A stretch of 64,000 nt of DNA, taken from contig NZ_JACXAE010000078.1 in the NCBI RefSeq assembly GCF_014698965.1, positions 35,313 to 99,312 of the forward strand, read 5' to 3'. The translations under genes and the position numbers were made by a program. Every line of letters starts with the position of its first letter. The stretch's first letter is position 1. Source of the stretch: Iningainema tapete BLCC-T55 (lineage in GTDB: Bacteria > Cyanobacteriota > Cyanobacteriia > Cyanobacteriales > Nostocaceae). Below the pieces are notes generated by a model, which saw nothing but the letters and a program-made list of their open reading frames with translations, had not been told where the DNA came from and ran no database searches. Positions 9,677 to 19,340 of this stretch are shown one piece after another.

Positions 9677-11371
9677 ATGGAAGCGTATGACGTTGTTATT
9701 ATCGGCGCGGGTCACAATGGACTAGTTTGTGCCGGTTACCTACTTAAAGCCGGGTACAGCGTTCTATTATTAGAGGGACGTTCTGTTCCAGGTGGCGGTG
9801 CGACAACTGAGGAACTTATGCCTAAAGAAGCGCCAGGTTTTAAATTTAACCCCTGCGCTATCAACCACCTATTTATTTTCCTTGGATCTGTAATACAAGA
9901 ATTAGAATTATACAAATATGGCTTAGAATACCTAGAGTGCGACCCAGTGGCATTTTGTCCTCATCCCGATGGTAAGTATTTCTTGGCGCATAAATCTGTG
10001 GAAAAGACTTGTGCGGAAATTGCTCGCTATAGCGATCGCGATGCCGAAAAATACGCAGAGTACATTGAGTTCTGGCAAAGATTTATCAAAGCAGTAAAAC
10101 CATTTTTCAACGCTTCCCCAAAGTCAATTGCTGACATTGCGGGCAGCTACGGTTTGAAACATCTACAAGATTTATTTTCCATTCTCGGCGGTGCTAACAC
10201 AACCCTAGATTTAATTCGCACATTGCTCAGCAGTCCAATAGATAATATCAACGAGTATTTTGATTCTGAGTTTGTGAAAGCACCCCTGGCGAGATTATCC
10301 GCCGAGCTGAGTTCGCCACCTTCCCAAAAAGCAATGTCCTTTGGGGCGATGATGATGGCGATGCGCCATAACCCTGGTATGGCACGCCCACGCGGTGGTA
10401 CTGGCGCACTTAGTGAAGCTTTGGTGAAGATGGTGAAAAGTGAAGGAGGTGTCATACTTACTGACCAAAAAGTTGAGAAAGTGTTGGTGGATGATGGTAA
10501 AGCTGTTGGTGTACGAGTTGCAGGTGGCAAAGAATATCGTGCAAAAAAAGGTGTCATCTCAAGTCTTGACGCCAAGCGGTTGTTTTTGCAACTGATAGAT
10601 GCCAGCGATGTGGATAGCGCCGATGCGAATTTGCGCGAAAGATTAGAACGTCGGATCATCAACAATAACGAAACCATTCTCAAGATAGATTGTGCTTTAT
10701 CCGAACCGCTGCGCTTTGAACATCACCAACATAAAGATGAGTATCTCATTGGTTCTATTTTGATAGCAGATTCCATGAACCATGTAGAACAAGCTCATAG
10801 TGAGATTACTCTAGGCAAAATACCCGATCAAAACCCTTCAATGTATGTAGTAATGCCCACCGGACTCGATCCCACAATGGCACCCCCAGGTAAGCATACA
10901 TTATGGATAGAGTTTTTTGCCCCTTATCAAATTGCGGGTGCAGAAGGTACGGGTTTGAAAGGTACGGGGTGGACGGATGAACTGAAAAACAAAGTAGCAG
11001 ACAGAGTGCTTAATAAACTGGCAGAATATTCTCCAAATCTCAAACACTCAATTATTGCCCGTCATGTGGAAAGCCCAGCCGAGTTGGCAGAGCGCTTGGG
11101 TACTTACAAGGGGAACTACTACCATATCGACATGACTTTAGAACAGATGTTGTGCTTCCGTCCCTTACCAGAATTGGCTAATTATAAAACCCCAATTGAG
11201 AATTTATATCTCACAGGCGCGGGAACTCATCCAGGTGGTTCAATTTCTGGACTACCAGGTCGAAATTGTGCCAGAGTATTTTTACATGAAGAGGAACCAT
11301 TAGCGCAGAAACTTAAAGAAGCAGGAGATTCGCTCAAATCTACTGTGGCGTCAGTTTTCGACGGTAAATAA
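9677..11371 (+). CDS. crtO: CrtO-type beta-carotene ketolase (phytoene-desaturase-like FAD oxidoreductase)
   Basis: 564 residues from the ATG at 9677. An in-frame TTG at 9659 is the alternative. The N-terminus VVIIGAGHNGLVCAGYLLKAG is the FAD dinucleotide-binding fold, followed by GGGATTEELMPKEAPGF and CAINHLFIFLG, which match cyanobacterial CrtO. The C-terminus has LYLTGAGTHPGGSISGLPG, the FAD-binding signature of carotenoid desaturases and ketolases. CrtO adds 4-keto groups to beta-carotene to give echinenone or canthaxanthin at the membrane. Paralogues of unproven function exist in this family, so the substrate is an inference. The next gene, a reductase-like protein, is 177 bp downstream. 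Confidence 0.75.
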   Translation: MEAYDVVIIGAGHNGLVCAGYLLKAGYSVLLLEGRSVPGGGATTEELMPKEAPGFKFNPCAINHLFIFLGSVIQELELYKYGLEYLECDPVAFCPHPDGKYFLAHKSVEKTCAEIARYSDRDAEKYAEYIEFWQRFIKAVKPFFNASPKSIADIAGSYGLKHLQDLFSILGGANTTLDLIRTLLSSPIDNINEYFDSEFVKAPLARLSAELSSPPSQKAMSFGAMMMAMRHNPGMARPRGGTGALSEALVKMVKSEGGVILTDQKVEKVLVDDGKAVGVRVAGGKEYRAKKGVISSLDAKRLFLQLIDASDVDSADANLRERLERRIINNNETILKIDCALSEPLRFEHHQHKDEYLIGSILIADSMNHVEQAHSEITLGKIPDQNPSMYVVMPTGLDPTMAPPGKHTLWIEFFAPYQIAGAEGTGLKGTGWTDELKNKVADRVLNKLAEYSPNLKHSIIARHVESPAELAERLGTYKGNYYHIDMTLEQMLCFRPLPELANYKTPIENLYLTGAGTHPGGSISGLPGRNCARVFLHEEEPLAQKLKEAGDSLKSTVASVFDGK

Positions 11372-11548
11372 TAAACATATATGAACAGGGATACACACAG
11401 ATAAATTAATCTGTGTCCATCTGTGTTCATCTGTGGTTTCCTCATCCTTAAGTCTTCATTTTTCAGCAGTAAACATCATACCCATTACCGATGACAAAGA
11501 TAATCAAAAATTGATGTAATAAAAATGCTGTTGTCAATCCTATAAGCA

Positions 11549-12640
11549 ATGACGGAACGGGTTTTGATTCTTGGCGGAAGGGGGCGGATAGGCAGTAGTG
11601 TTGCCCAGGATATTCTCACGCATACACAAGCGCAAGTTACCATCACCGGACGTACCCCACAAAATGAAACAGGCGATCCGCGCAAGTCATTTTTGGTGTT
11701 GGACTTGGCGGATGTTGAGAAACTAAGGCAGGCGATCGCCGAGTCTAACTTGGTAGTTCACTGTGCTGGACCGTTTCACTATAGAGATGCCAATGTTCTC
11801 AAAACCTGTATTGAACAAGGAGTTCACTATTTAGATGTCAGTGACCACCGTTCTTTTACAAGTAAAGCGTTAAAATATCATGATGCTGCCGTAGCTGCGG
11901 GTGTTACGGCGGTTGTAAACACGGGCATATTTCCTGGTATTTCTAACAGTATGGTACGTCAGGGAGTCGAAGAATTTGATGTACCAGAAAAAATTCATTT
12001 GAGTTATTTGGTATCTGGTTCTGGTGGTGCTGGTGTTACCGTCATGCGTACAACCTTTCTCGGCTTACAGCACAGGTTTGAAAGTTGGATAGATGGGCAG
12101 TGGCAGCAAGTAAAGCCGTATACAGAGCGTGAAGCCGTTGATTTTCCCTCTCCCTACGGACGTAGTGGAGTTTACTGGTTTGACATGCCAGAGACTTTCA
12201 CCCTACCCGACGCCTTTCCACAAGTAAAAACCGTCATCACCAAGTTTGGTTCAGTTCCAGATTTTTACAACCATATGACGTGGATTGCCGCGAACATTTT
12301 TCCTAAGTGGCTAATGCGGCAGCGAAATGCGATTGAATTTTTAGCACATGTTAGCCATTTTATGACAGATGTAACCAATCCATTTAGTGGTATTGGTGTA
12401 GCAGTTCGTTCTGAAGTTACTGGGCTTAAAGATGGTCAAACAGCAGTTTATTGTTCAACTTTAGTACATGATAATACAGCAGTAGCTTCTGGCTGTGGTA
12501 CAGGTAGTATTGCCCAATTATTATTAGAGGGCAAACTTAATAAACCAGGAGTTTGGACTGTAGAACAAGCACTCCCAAGTGATTTATTTGAACTTGCGAT
12601 GCAAAGCCGAGGTATAAAGATTAATCAAAATTGGTTATAA
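11549..12640 (+). CDS. Saccharopine dehydrogenase-like NAD(P)-binding protein
   Basis: 363 residues. The N-terminal Rossmann fold VLILGGRGRIGSSVAQDIL is followed by LVVHCAGPFHYRDANVLKTC and GVHYLDVSDH, the signature of the saccharopine dehydrogenase NADP-binding family. The C-terminal half is less conserved. Cyanobacteria do not usually make lysine through saccharopine, so a different reductase role is likely. It follows the CrtO-like gene on the same strand, which hints at a carotenoid or lipid context but does not prove it. No membrane segment is certain. Confidence 0.8.
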   Translation: MTERVLILGGRGRIGSSVAQDILTHTQAQVTITGRTPQNETGDPRKSFLVLDLADVEKLRQAIAESNLVVHCAGPFHYRDANVLKTCIEQGVHYLDVSDHRSFTSKALKYHDAAVAAGVTAVVNTGIFPGISNSMVRQGVEEFDVPEKIHLSYLVSGSGGAGVTVMRTTFLGLQHRFESWIDGQWQQVKPYTEREAVDFPSPYGRSGVYWFDMPETFTLPDAFPQVKTVITKFGSVPDFYNHMTWIAANIFPKWLMRQRNAIEFLAHVSHFMTDVTNPFSGIGVAVRSEVTGLKDGQTAVYCSTLVHDNTAVASGCGTGSIAQLLLEGKLNKPGVWTVEQALPSDLFELAMQSRGIKINQNWL

Positions 12641-12660
12641 GTAACAAAGCATAAAGAGAA

Positions 12661-12724
12661 GTTTGTAGTAAGCGCTTAAGCGCTTAAAACTTTTGTCTTG
12701 AGCGCTTAAGCACTCACTACGAAC
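12661..12724. repeat. GTTTGTAGTAAGCGC palindromic repeat, copy 1
   Basis: Outer arms GTTTGTAGTAAGCGCTTAAG and its partner ending CACTCACTACGAAC enclose further AGCGCTTAAG units. Copies 2 and 3 are at 29457-29512 and 59762-59847. It looks like a small non-autonomous interspersed element. Confidence 0.8.
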
Positions 12725-12896
12725 GTAATCGTGTATTTTATGTTTAACTTCACCTACTTGGTTGGCAATATGTCTGTGCATCCTGTGATAAAATTCAGAG
12801 TTGGACTTAAGTATTTATTTAGTAAATGGTCATAAAAATTACTTAAATAAATACGTCTAAAGAGGTTTGACAACAGAACAGAAGGAGAGGGTTTCC

Positions 12897-13262
12897 ATGC
12901 AACTAATTTTATCCAGTTTAAAGCAAGTATTTTGCCAAACCATTTTCATTGTGTGTTTGATGGTTTTCATGAGCCTGTCAACTGTATTTTCTTTTCAACA
13001 ACCTAGTTTTGCAGTGACATCAGCCACTAATCAACTGACACCTCAAGAAAAAATTGATCGTGCTTACGAATACAATCAAGCCGCTGGTTTTAGAGAAGAA
13101 CAACGACAAAAGGCTTATGAACAAGCAATAAAAGATTCTGAAACTCCGCAAACTCTAGAAAAGGCTTATGAAAGGAATGTGAAGGCTTCTAAGCTTGAAA
13201 ATCAAGAGCCAAATATTATTGAGAAGGCTCAAGAATTGATTGAAGATGTGACAGGCAAGTAA
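12897..13262 (+). CDS. Secreted or membrane-anchored small helical protein, unknown function
   Basis: 121 residues. The ATG at 12897 is chosen because AAGGAGAGG lies 6 nt upstream and it starts directly before a long hydrophobic segment (about residues 10-35), a signal peptide or anchor ending near FAVTS. The mature part is charged and alpha-helical with repeated AYE motifs (RAYEYNQ, KAYEQAI, KAYERNV), suggesting three related helical units. No family was recognised with confidence. It stands alone between a reductase gene and a convergent antiporter gene. Confidence 0.65.
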   Translation: MQLILSSLKQVFCQTIFIVCLMVFMSLSTVFSFQQPSFAVTSATNQLTPQEKIDRAYEYNQAAGFREEQRQKAYEQAIKDSETPQTLEKAYERNVKASKLENQEPNIIEKAQELIEDVTGK

Positions 13263-13336
13263 GAGTGGGGGAGAGAGGGAGATGAGGGAGATGAGGGAGA
13301 AAATCAACTTTAATTCTCCCCAACTCCCCTACTCCC

Positions 13337-14635
13337 CTACTCAAATTCATCAACTGTAGCTGGAGGAGTAGCATCTTTATGTTTAGCTATCCTGCGTTCA
13401 TACCAGTTCATTAATGGAGTTGAACTAATTCCATGTACAATTACAGAAGCTACAATAGTAGTGTAAGTTATCCAGCCAATTTGCTCACCCAGTTGACCTT
13501 TTAAGCCATTACCATAAGCGTAGGCAAGATAATAGATAGAGCCAACACCACGAATACCAAACCAGCCAAATAACAAACGGGTGGGCATTCGCATAATCTG
13601 ACGACTTGAGTCGGGAGAACGTTTACCAATTGTACTAATCCATGCTCCTACAGGACGGATAATCAAGAACAGTGAGAATATAACTAGTAAAGATTGGGTA
13701 GCATATTGAAACATCGGTTGAAATAATAAAATTGAACCTAACAATAAAATTGTCCCGATTTCCATCAGCTTTTCCATTCGCTCTAGAAATTCCAGTTGTT
13801 CTAGTGGCTTTTCGGGATTTGAGTAACTTCGCTGAGCAACTAACCCAGCAACAAATACTGCTAAAAATCCATAGCCATTGACAATTTCTGTGAGAGAATA
13901 AGTTAGTAAAATTATGCCGATCGCCACAAAATCTTCCATTGCTTCATCAGAATGACGACGTTTTTGAACTTTTTTATCAATCCAAACAATAGCTTTTGCA
14001 ACAATAATTCCCATCCCGATGGCAGCAACAATTTCCCAAATTAAACTAACAGTAACCCATTGTTTAAACCAATTGTCCCAATTATTATCTTTTAAAGCAT
14101 TAATACCAAAATAAACGAAGGGAAAGGCTAAAGCATCATTTAACCCGCCTTCTGATGTTAAACCAAAGCGCAACTCATCTTGATCGTTTGTATCAGTTAG
14201 TTGAACTTCTGAAGCAAGTACTGGATCTGTAGGCGCAAGAATTGCTCCTAATAAAATAGCCGCTCCCCAATCCATACCTAAAAATAATTTGCCCACAATT
14301 GCAATACCAAAAATTGAAATTGGCATTAAAAATCCAATTAGCCGCGCTGTGATATCCCAAGCCCAAAATTTGAGTGGACGTACAATTTTCAAACCGCAAC
14401 TAAAGACAGAAACAATCACTACAAATTCTGTGATTCGTTCTAGTAAATCGGCATTAAACACACCTTCTTTACGAAATTGAATTAATTCAAAACCGTAAGG
14501 ACCTAATAAAATGCCTACCAATAGGTAGATCAGGGCAAAAGAAAAAGGCAAACGGGCAATCCAACCGGAGCCTAAAGTAACAGCTAGTAAGAGTAAACCA
14601 ATGACTAATAGTTTAATAATATAAATATCTACCAT
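13337..14635 (-). CDS. Na+(K+)/H+ antiporter, CPA1/NhaP family
   Basis: 432 residues with about 11-12 hydrophobic segments. Family motifs are visible: LLVGILLGPYGFELI in the N-terminus, ILAPTDPVLASEVQ (the TDP ion-binding motif) and GLTSEGGLNDALAFPFVY (the second conserved acidic helix), then the basic FGWFGIRGVGSIYYL segment. It exchanges monovalent cations for protons at a cell membrane, for pH and salt homeostasis. It is monocistronic, convergent with the gene at 12897. A short GA-rich low-complexity tract separates them. Confidence 0.88.
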   Translation of the reverse strand: MVDIYIIKLLVIGLLLLAVTLGSGWIARLPFSFALIYLLVGILLGPYGFELIQFRKEGVFNADLLERITEFVVIVSVFSCGLKIVRPLKFWAWDITARLIGFLMPISIFGIAIVGKLFLGMDWGAAILLGAILAPTDPVLASEVQLTDTNDQDELRFGLTSEGGLNDALAFPFVYFGINALKDNNWDNWFKQWVTVSLIWEIVAAIGMGIIVAKAIVWIDKKVQKRRHSDEAMEDFVAIGIILLTYSLTEIVNGYGFLAVFVAGLVAQRSYSNPEKPLEQLEFLERMEKLMEIGTILLLGSILLFQPMFQYATQSLLVIFSLFLIIRPVGAWISTIGKRSPDSSRQIMRMPTRLLFGWFGIRGVGSIYYLAYAYGNGLKGQLGEQIGWITYTTIVASVIVHGISSTPLMNWYERRIAKHKDATPPATVDEFE

Positions 14636-14748
14636 AGCAATGCATATAAAAAATTAAAGTGTCACTAAGAGTTTACTTACAATCTATAGAGCGCTAAATC
14701 ACCTTGCGATAGATTTGATAATATATTTTAAATTACCTGTAATTAATC

Positions 14749-15885
14749 ATGCGCATAGTCGCCTATACCGATTCGGCTGGGATTGGAGGCGCAGAAATTA
14801 GCCTCGGACACTTAGTAACTCAGGTTACAGATGAAATTGAGATTACTGTAGTCGGTACTTGCGAAAAAGTAGTGGATGCGATCGCTTTTGGCAGTACCCA
14901 CAGTGTAATCGCACACCAAAAACCAAAAGTATCACGGGTGGTATTACCAGCAAAAGGAATCCAATCTTTAACAGCGCACCTTCAAGTTATGCATCAACTA
15001 CGACCCGACGTGGTACATATTAATATATGTACGCCTTGGGAATGTGCAACAGGTTTGTTTGCAGCACTGACTTTACCAAATGCGCGTGTGGTACGAGTTG
15101 ATCAACTACCACTACGTACTACTGATGCTGTTAAGTTATGGCGTACTAGGGCGTTGTCTCTACGAGTTGATGCTCATGTTGCAGTTGGAGAAGCAAGTGC
15201 TAGGCGCATGGAGGATTTTTACGCTTTGGGACGGGGTACAGTAATTTCTATACCTAATTGTGTACCTGAACCCCCCAACCCCCCGAATATCGGGGGGCAA
15301 GGAGAACCCCCCCAAGGGGGAATCACTATTGGTAGCGTCGGTAGACTGGATGCAATGAAGGGTCATGATATCTTAATTCGAGCGATCGCACAATTAGAAG
15401 GAGTGCGAGTAGTGATTCTGGGCGAGGGTGAGCAGCGAGTTGCGTTGGAGAAACTAGCAACTGAGTTAGGGGTGAAAGAGCGAGTTTTCTTACCTGGGTG
15501 GGTAGACAATCCCCGCGTCCATCTGCCAGAATTTGATATCTTTGCCATGCCATCTCGCTCAGAAGGTTTTCCGTTAGCGGTAGTTGAAGCGATGTTAGCG
15601 AGTCTTCCTGTAGTTGCTACCAGTGTGGGTAGCATTCCCGAAGCTGTCAAAGATGATGAAACTGGGTTTCTTGTGGATAAAGATGATGTTGAAGCATTCA
15701 CAGTCGCACTACGTCGTCTAAGAGATGATAAAGCACTGCGCGATCGCTTTGGTAAGTGTGGTAGGGAAATCGCACAGCGAAACTTTACTGTTGAACAAAT
15801 GGTGAAGCGTTACGAGAATTTGTGGCGAGAGTTGGTAGCTAAGCCCCAAGTACCCCGGCTACGGGTTTCGCAACCTAAGGAGTAG
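14749..15885 (+). CDS. Glycosyltransferase family 4 protein
   Basis: 378 residues. The N-terminal half starts MRIVAYTDSAGIGGAEISLG, the acceptor-side Rossmann fold. The C-terminal half has TIGSVGRLDAMKGHDILI, FLPGWVDNP and SRSEGFPLAVVEAM, the E-x7-E donor-binding signature of GT4. It transfers a sugar from a nucleotide sugar to an unknown acceptor in the cytoplasm. Between the two domains (about residues 174-191) the protein reads through a G/C-rich palindromic repeat in frame, giving a Pro/Gly-rich linker. Divergent from the antiporter gene. Confidence 0.87.
   Translation: MRIVAYTDSAGIGGAEISLGHLVTQVTDEIEITVVGTCEKVVDAIAFGSTHSVIAHQKPKVSRVVLPAKGIQSLTAHLQVMHQLRPDVVHINICTPWECATGLFAALTLPNARVVRVDQLPLRTTDAVKLWRTRALSLRVDAHVAVGEASARRMEDFYALGRGTVISIPNCVPEPPNPPNIGGQGEPPQGGITIGSVGRLDAMKGHDILIRAIAQLEGVRVVILGEGEQRVALEKLATELGVKERVFLPGWVDNPRVHLPEFDIFAMPSRSEGFPLAVVEAMLASLPVVATSVGSIPEAVKDDETGFLVDKDDVEAFTVALRRLRDDKALRDRFGKCGREIAQRNFTVEQMVKRYENLWRELVAKPQVPRLRVSQPKE
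15268..15323. repeat. C/G-run palindromic element inside a glycosyltransferase gene
   Basis: Runs of six or seven C are paired with runs of G (CCCCCCGAATATCGGGGGG, then CCCCCCCAAGGGGG). A related longer element is intergenic at 21646-21717. In this gene it is translated as the linker PEPPNPPNIGGQGEPPQGG. Confidence 0.8.
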
Positions 15886-15934
15886 AGTAGGGGCGTTGAT
15901 GGAATCTGGGTACTGGGCAAGAAACTTCTTCCCT

Positions 15935-15968
15935 AATCGCCAATCGCCAATCCCCAATCCCCAATCCC
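15935..15968. repeat. Heptamer tandem repeat
   Basis: AATCGCC then AATCCCC units repeat in tandem in the spacer before fni. A Nostoc-type short tandem repeat. Confidence 0.75.
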
Positions 15969-16027
15969 TTCCACAAAAGGTCTGAGACTGAGAAAATGGT
16001 AATCAATACAACTGGAGAGCCTTTATT

Positions 16028-17077
16028 GTGAACACCCCTACAAACCCTTCGGCTACCACTCAGTCTCGTAAAGCGGATCACATCCGTATCTGTTTGGAAG
16101 AAGATGTTCAATTTCACCAAACTACCAATGGATTGGAACGCTATCGCTTTACTCATTGTTGTTTACCTGAGCTTAACCGCGATGATATTGACATTAGCGC
16201 AAATTTCTTGGGAAAACATCTGAGCGCACCGCTGCTAATTTCTTCCATGACTGGGGGAACGGAGCAGGCAGGAATTCTTAACCATCGTTTGGCGAAAGTG
16301 GCTCAACACTATAAAATCGCAATGGGTGTGGGTTCTCAGCGGGTGGCGGTGGAAAAACCCCAAATCGCTAGTACCTTTGCTGTGCGCCAGTACGCTCCTG
16401 ATGTGCTTTTGTTTGCTAACTTGGGCGCTGTTCAACTTAACTATAACTATAGTGTAGAAGAATGCCAGAATATAATTGATATTCTCGAAGCTGATGCCTT
16501 GATTTTGCACCTCAATCCGCTGCAAGAGTCGATTCAACCACGCGGTGATGTAAATTTTTATAAATTGCTTGACAAAATAGCTGATTTATGCCATAAATTA
16601 CCAGTGCCGGTGATTGCCAAAGAAGTGGGCAATGGTATTTCAGCGGCTATGGCTGAGAAACTAATTGCTGCTGGGGTGAGGGCAATTGATGTGGCAGGTG
16701 CTGGTGGTACTTCTTGGGCAAAGGTGGAAAGCGAACGGGCAGAAAATGCCATGCAGCGCCGTCTAGGCAGGACTTTTGCCGATTGGGGTTTGCCAACAGC
16801 CGAATGTATTGCGAGTATTCGTGCTGAGTATCCTGATGTTCCTTTAATTGCATCGGGAGGATTGCGTCATGGGCTGGATGCAGCAAAGGCGATCGCATTA
16901 GGTGCAGATTTAGCAGGTTTGGCAATGCCTTTTTTACAAGCGGCGGCAGAATCTGTTACCGCAGTCTACGAACTAGTAGAAATTTTAATTGCCGAAATTA
17001 CCACAGTGCTATTTTGCACTGGTAACGCTACACTAAAACAACTAAAGCATTCTGGAGCATTACAGCGCATACAATAG
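16028..17077 (+). CDS. fni: Isopentenyl-diphosphate delta-isomerase type 2 (FMN)
   Basis: 349 residues starting at GTG 16028, with GGAG about 12 nt upstream. Family signatures are [16 protein letters not shown] at the N-terminus, [44 protein letters not shown] and the FMN-binding [21 protein letters not shown]. It interconverts isopentenyl and dimethylallyl diphosphate with FMN and NADPH, feeding carotenoid, phytol and quinone synthesis. It stands alone upstream of sppA. Its closeness to a carotenoid ketolase gene (about 5 kb) is probably incidental. Confidence 0.95.
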   Translation: MNTPTNPSATTQSRKADHIRICLEEDVQFHQTTNGLERYRFTHCCLPELNRDDIDISANFLGKHLSAPLLISSMTGGTEQAGILNHRLAKVAQHYKIAMGVGSQRVAVEKPQIASTFAVRQYAPDVLLFANLGAVQLNYNYSVEECQNIIDILEADALILHLNPLQESIQPRGDVNFYKLLDKIADLCHKLPVPVIAKEVGNGISAAMAEKLIAAGVRAIDVAGAGGTSWAKVESERAENAMQRRLGRTFADWGLPTAECIASIRAEYPDVPLIASGGLRHGLDAAKAIALGADLAGLAMPFLQAAAESVTAVYELVEILIAEITTVLFCTGNATLKQLKHSGALQRIQ

Positions 17078-17107
17078 GTAATATACCAAAAAATACGGTT
17101 GACAAAT

Positions 17108-17136
17108 GTAGAGACGTTCCGGCGGAACGTCTCTAC
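17108..17136. repeat. GTAGAGACG palindromic repeat, copy 2
   Basis: A 29-bp perfect palindrome-like hairpin, with arms GTAGAGACGTTCCG and CGGAACGTCTCTAC, between fni and sppA. It can form a terminator-like hairpin but has no T-run. Confidence 0.85.
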
Positions 17137-17168
17137 GATGAAAAATAAAAAATGACAAAATAAACATT

Positions 17169-19004
17169 ATGCGTGATTTTATCAAACAAAGTATAGCGAG
17201 TTTAATCGGCAGCTTACTAGGACTAATTCTTTTTAGTGCGATCGGCACTACTGGACTGTTCTTGCTACTATTTGCTGCAGCTTCAAGAGATACAACTCCA
17301 ACCGTAAAAGATAAGTCAGTGCTGGTTTTTGACTTATCCATGAACATTACTGATGGTAAGCCAACTTCTAGCGACTTATTTCGCAAAGCACTATCGAGTG
17401 AAGAAGAAGACAAAATGTCACTTCGTACCGTGGTGGAGACTATAGAAAAAGCACGGCGGGACAAGCGAATAGTCGGTATTTACTTAGATGGCAGTAACTC
17501 ATCAGGAGCTAATAATTTAGCGGGCTTTGCGACGCTCAAAGAAGTGCGCCAAGCGTTGGAGAAGTTTCGCTCATCTGGGAAAAAGATTGTTGCTTATGGG
17601 ATGGAGTGGGGTGAACGGGATTATTATCTGAGTTCGGTAGCAGATACCGTTGTGGTAAATCCTGTAGGGGAAATGGAAATTAATGGATTAGGCACACAAC
17701 CAATGTTCCTCAAAGGAGCATTTGATAAGTACGGTATAGGTGTTCAAGTTGTACGGGTGGGTAAATTCAAGGGAGCGGTGGAACCCTATGTACTTGATAA
17801 ACTAAGTCCAGAAAACCGCGCCCAAACTCAGAAATTATTTAATGATGTTTGGACACAGTGGCGTCAAGATGTAGGATATAGTCGCAAAATTAATCCGCAA
17901 AAATTGCAAGCGATCGCCGATAATCAAGCTAGATTACTCGCACCACAAGCTAAAGCCAGCGGCTTAGTAGATAAAGTTGGGTATTTTGACGAAGTAGTTG
18001 CTGACTTGAAAAAGTTAACAGATACAAAACCAGACAAGAGAACTTTCTCTCAAATCAGTCTTGCCAACTATGCAGAAGTTCCTGGTAAATCCTTTGGGAT
18101 GGAGCGAGAGTCAAAAAATCACATTGCGGTTGTCTATGCCGAAGGTGCAATTGTCGATGGGCAAGGGGAAGATGGCGAAATAGGAGGCGATCGTTTTGCT
18201 AGAATTATTCGGCGTATCCGGCAAGATAAAGATGTCAAAGCGGTTGTACTCCGAATCAACAGCCCCGGTGGTAGCGCCACAGCAGCGGAAGTGATGCAGC
18301 GAGAAGTGCGCTTAACTCGTCAAGTAAAACCAGTTGTTGTCTCAATGGGTGACTACGCCGCCTCTGGGGGTTACTGGATTGCTAGCGACTCCAACCGAAT
18401 TTTTGCTGAGCCAAATACAATTACCGGTTCCATTGGTGTATTTGGGTTGCTATTTAATGCTCAGAAACTGGCAAATGACAACGGCATCACTTGGGATGTA
18501 GTCAAAACAGGACGTTATGCTGATACTCAAACAGTTTCTCGTCCTAAATCTCCCCAAGAGTTGGCAATTTACCAAAACTCTGTCAATAAGATATACAATA
18601 TGTTTTTGGATAAGGTAGCACAAGGTCGCAAACTCCCACAACAAAGAGTTGCAGAAATTGCCCAAGGAAGAGTTTGGTCTGGTACAGCAGCAAAGCAGAT
18701 TGGTTTAGTGGACGAAATTGGCGGTTTAAATGCGGCAATTGAATATGCTGCTAAACAGGCGAATTTAGGAGACAATTGGCAACTACAGGAGTATCCTAGA
18801 TCTGGCACTTTTACAGAACGTCTATTTGGGCGGGCAGCACGGGAGGCTTTTACTATTTTAGGCTTTGAACCGACACAACCAAAACCAGCCGATCCTTTAA
18901 CAGCAGAATTGCAAAAACTGCAACAAGAAATAGCCATCTTACGTCAAATGAACGACCCACTAGGTGTGTACGCTCGCTTACCCTTTAATATAAAGATTGA
19001 GTGA
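17169..19004 (+). CDS. sppA: Signal peptide peptidase SppA, 67K type
   Basis: 611 residues, the size of the long, duplicated SppA. An N-terminal membrane anchor spans about residues 11-40. The first domain carries the catalytic lysine region VGKFKGAVEPYV (about residues 197-208). The second carries RINSPGGSATAAEVM and the nucleophile segment GDYAASGGYWIASDS (Ser near 399), then TITGSIGVFG. It degrades cleaved signal peptides and thylakoid/plasma-membrane fragments. In cyanobacteria an SppA homologue is linked to light acclimation and phycobilisome turnover. Intact Ser-Lys dyad. Confidence 0.95.
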   Translation: MRDFIKQSIASLIGSLLGLILFSAIGTTGLFLLLFAAASRDTTPTVKDKSVLVFDLSMNITDGKPTSSDLFRKALSSEEEDKMSLRTVVETIEKARRDKRIVGIYLDGSNSSGANNLAGFATLKEVRQALEKFRSSGKKIVAYGMEWGERDYYLSSVADTVVVNPVGEMEINGLGTQPMFLKGAFDKYGIGVQVVRVGKFKGAVEPYVLDKLSPENRAQTQKLFNDVWTQWRQDVGYSRKINPQKLQAIADNQARLLAPQAKASGLVDKVGYFDEVVADLKKLTDTKPDKRTFSQISLANYAEVPGKSFGMERESKNHIAVVYAEGAIVDGQGEDGEIGGDRFARIIRRIRQDKDVKAVVLRINSPGGSATAAEVMQREVRLTRQVKPVVVSMGDYAASGGYWIASDSNRIFAEPNTITGSIGVFGLLFNAQKLANDNGITWDVVKTGRYADTQTVSRPKSPQELAIYQNSVNKIYNMFLDKVAQGRKLPQQRVAEIAQGRVWSGTAAKQIGLVDEIGGLNAAIEYAAKQANLGDNWQLQEYPRSGTFTERLFGRAAREAFTILGFEPTQPKPADPLTAELQKLQQEIAILRQMNDPLGVYARLPFNIKIE

Positions 19005-19097
19005 AAATACACCAAAAAACTACTGACAACAAAACAATCTGCGTGTAAAGTAGTTTGAGTAACCTTAATCATCCTGAAGATAGAACCGCAACTACCT

Positions 19098-19340
19098 ATG
19101 GATAGAAAAACCAAACGTCTTTTACTGCTTGTTGTTTCTTGTAGTGTCACTGGTGTAATTTTAGGAGGTACTACCAGTTGGGCTGAAAGTAATATGTGCC
19201 TGCAAGCCACCACAGTTACAAATGAATGTTTAACTCAAAGCCCTGTAGAGAAAACTATACAGGGAATGAGTACTGGTTTAGTAGCAGGTGCAGGTGCAGC
19301 TTTCGGTGCAGTTTGGCAGATGCGGCGGCACGAAGACTAA
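19098..19340 (+). CDS. Small membrane/secreted protein of unknown function
   Basis: 80 residues. The N-terminus KRLLLLVVSCSVTGVILGGTTSWA is a signal peptide, and a second hydrophobic Gly/Ala-rich segment (STGLVAGAGAAFGAVWQM) is near the end. Two cysteines (CLQATTVTNEC) lie just after the cleavage site and could form a disulfide. The last 4 bp overlap the end of the convergent gene at 19337. Composition and signal peptide support a real gene. No family was recognised. Confidence 0.6.
   Translation: MDRKTKRLLLLVVSCSVTGVILGGTTSWAESNMCLQATTVTNECLTQSPVEKTIQGMSTGLVAGAGAAFGAVWQMRRHED

Noticed and set aside
10147..10683. 178-codon minus-strand frame inside the ketolase gene
   Set aside because: Antisense shadow of a well-supported gene with strong family motifs. 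The product has Ser/Arg-rich, non-protein-like composition.
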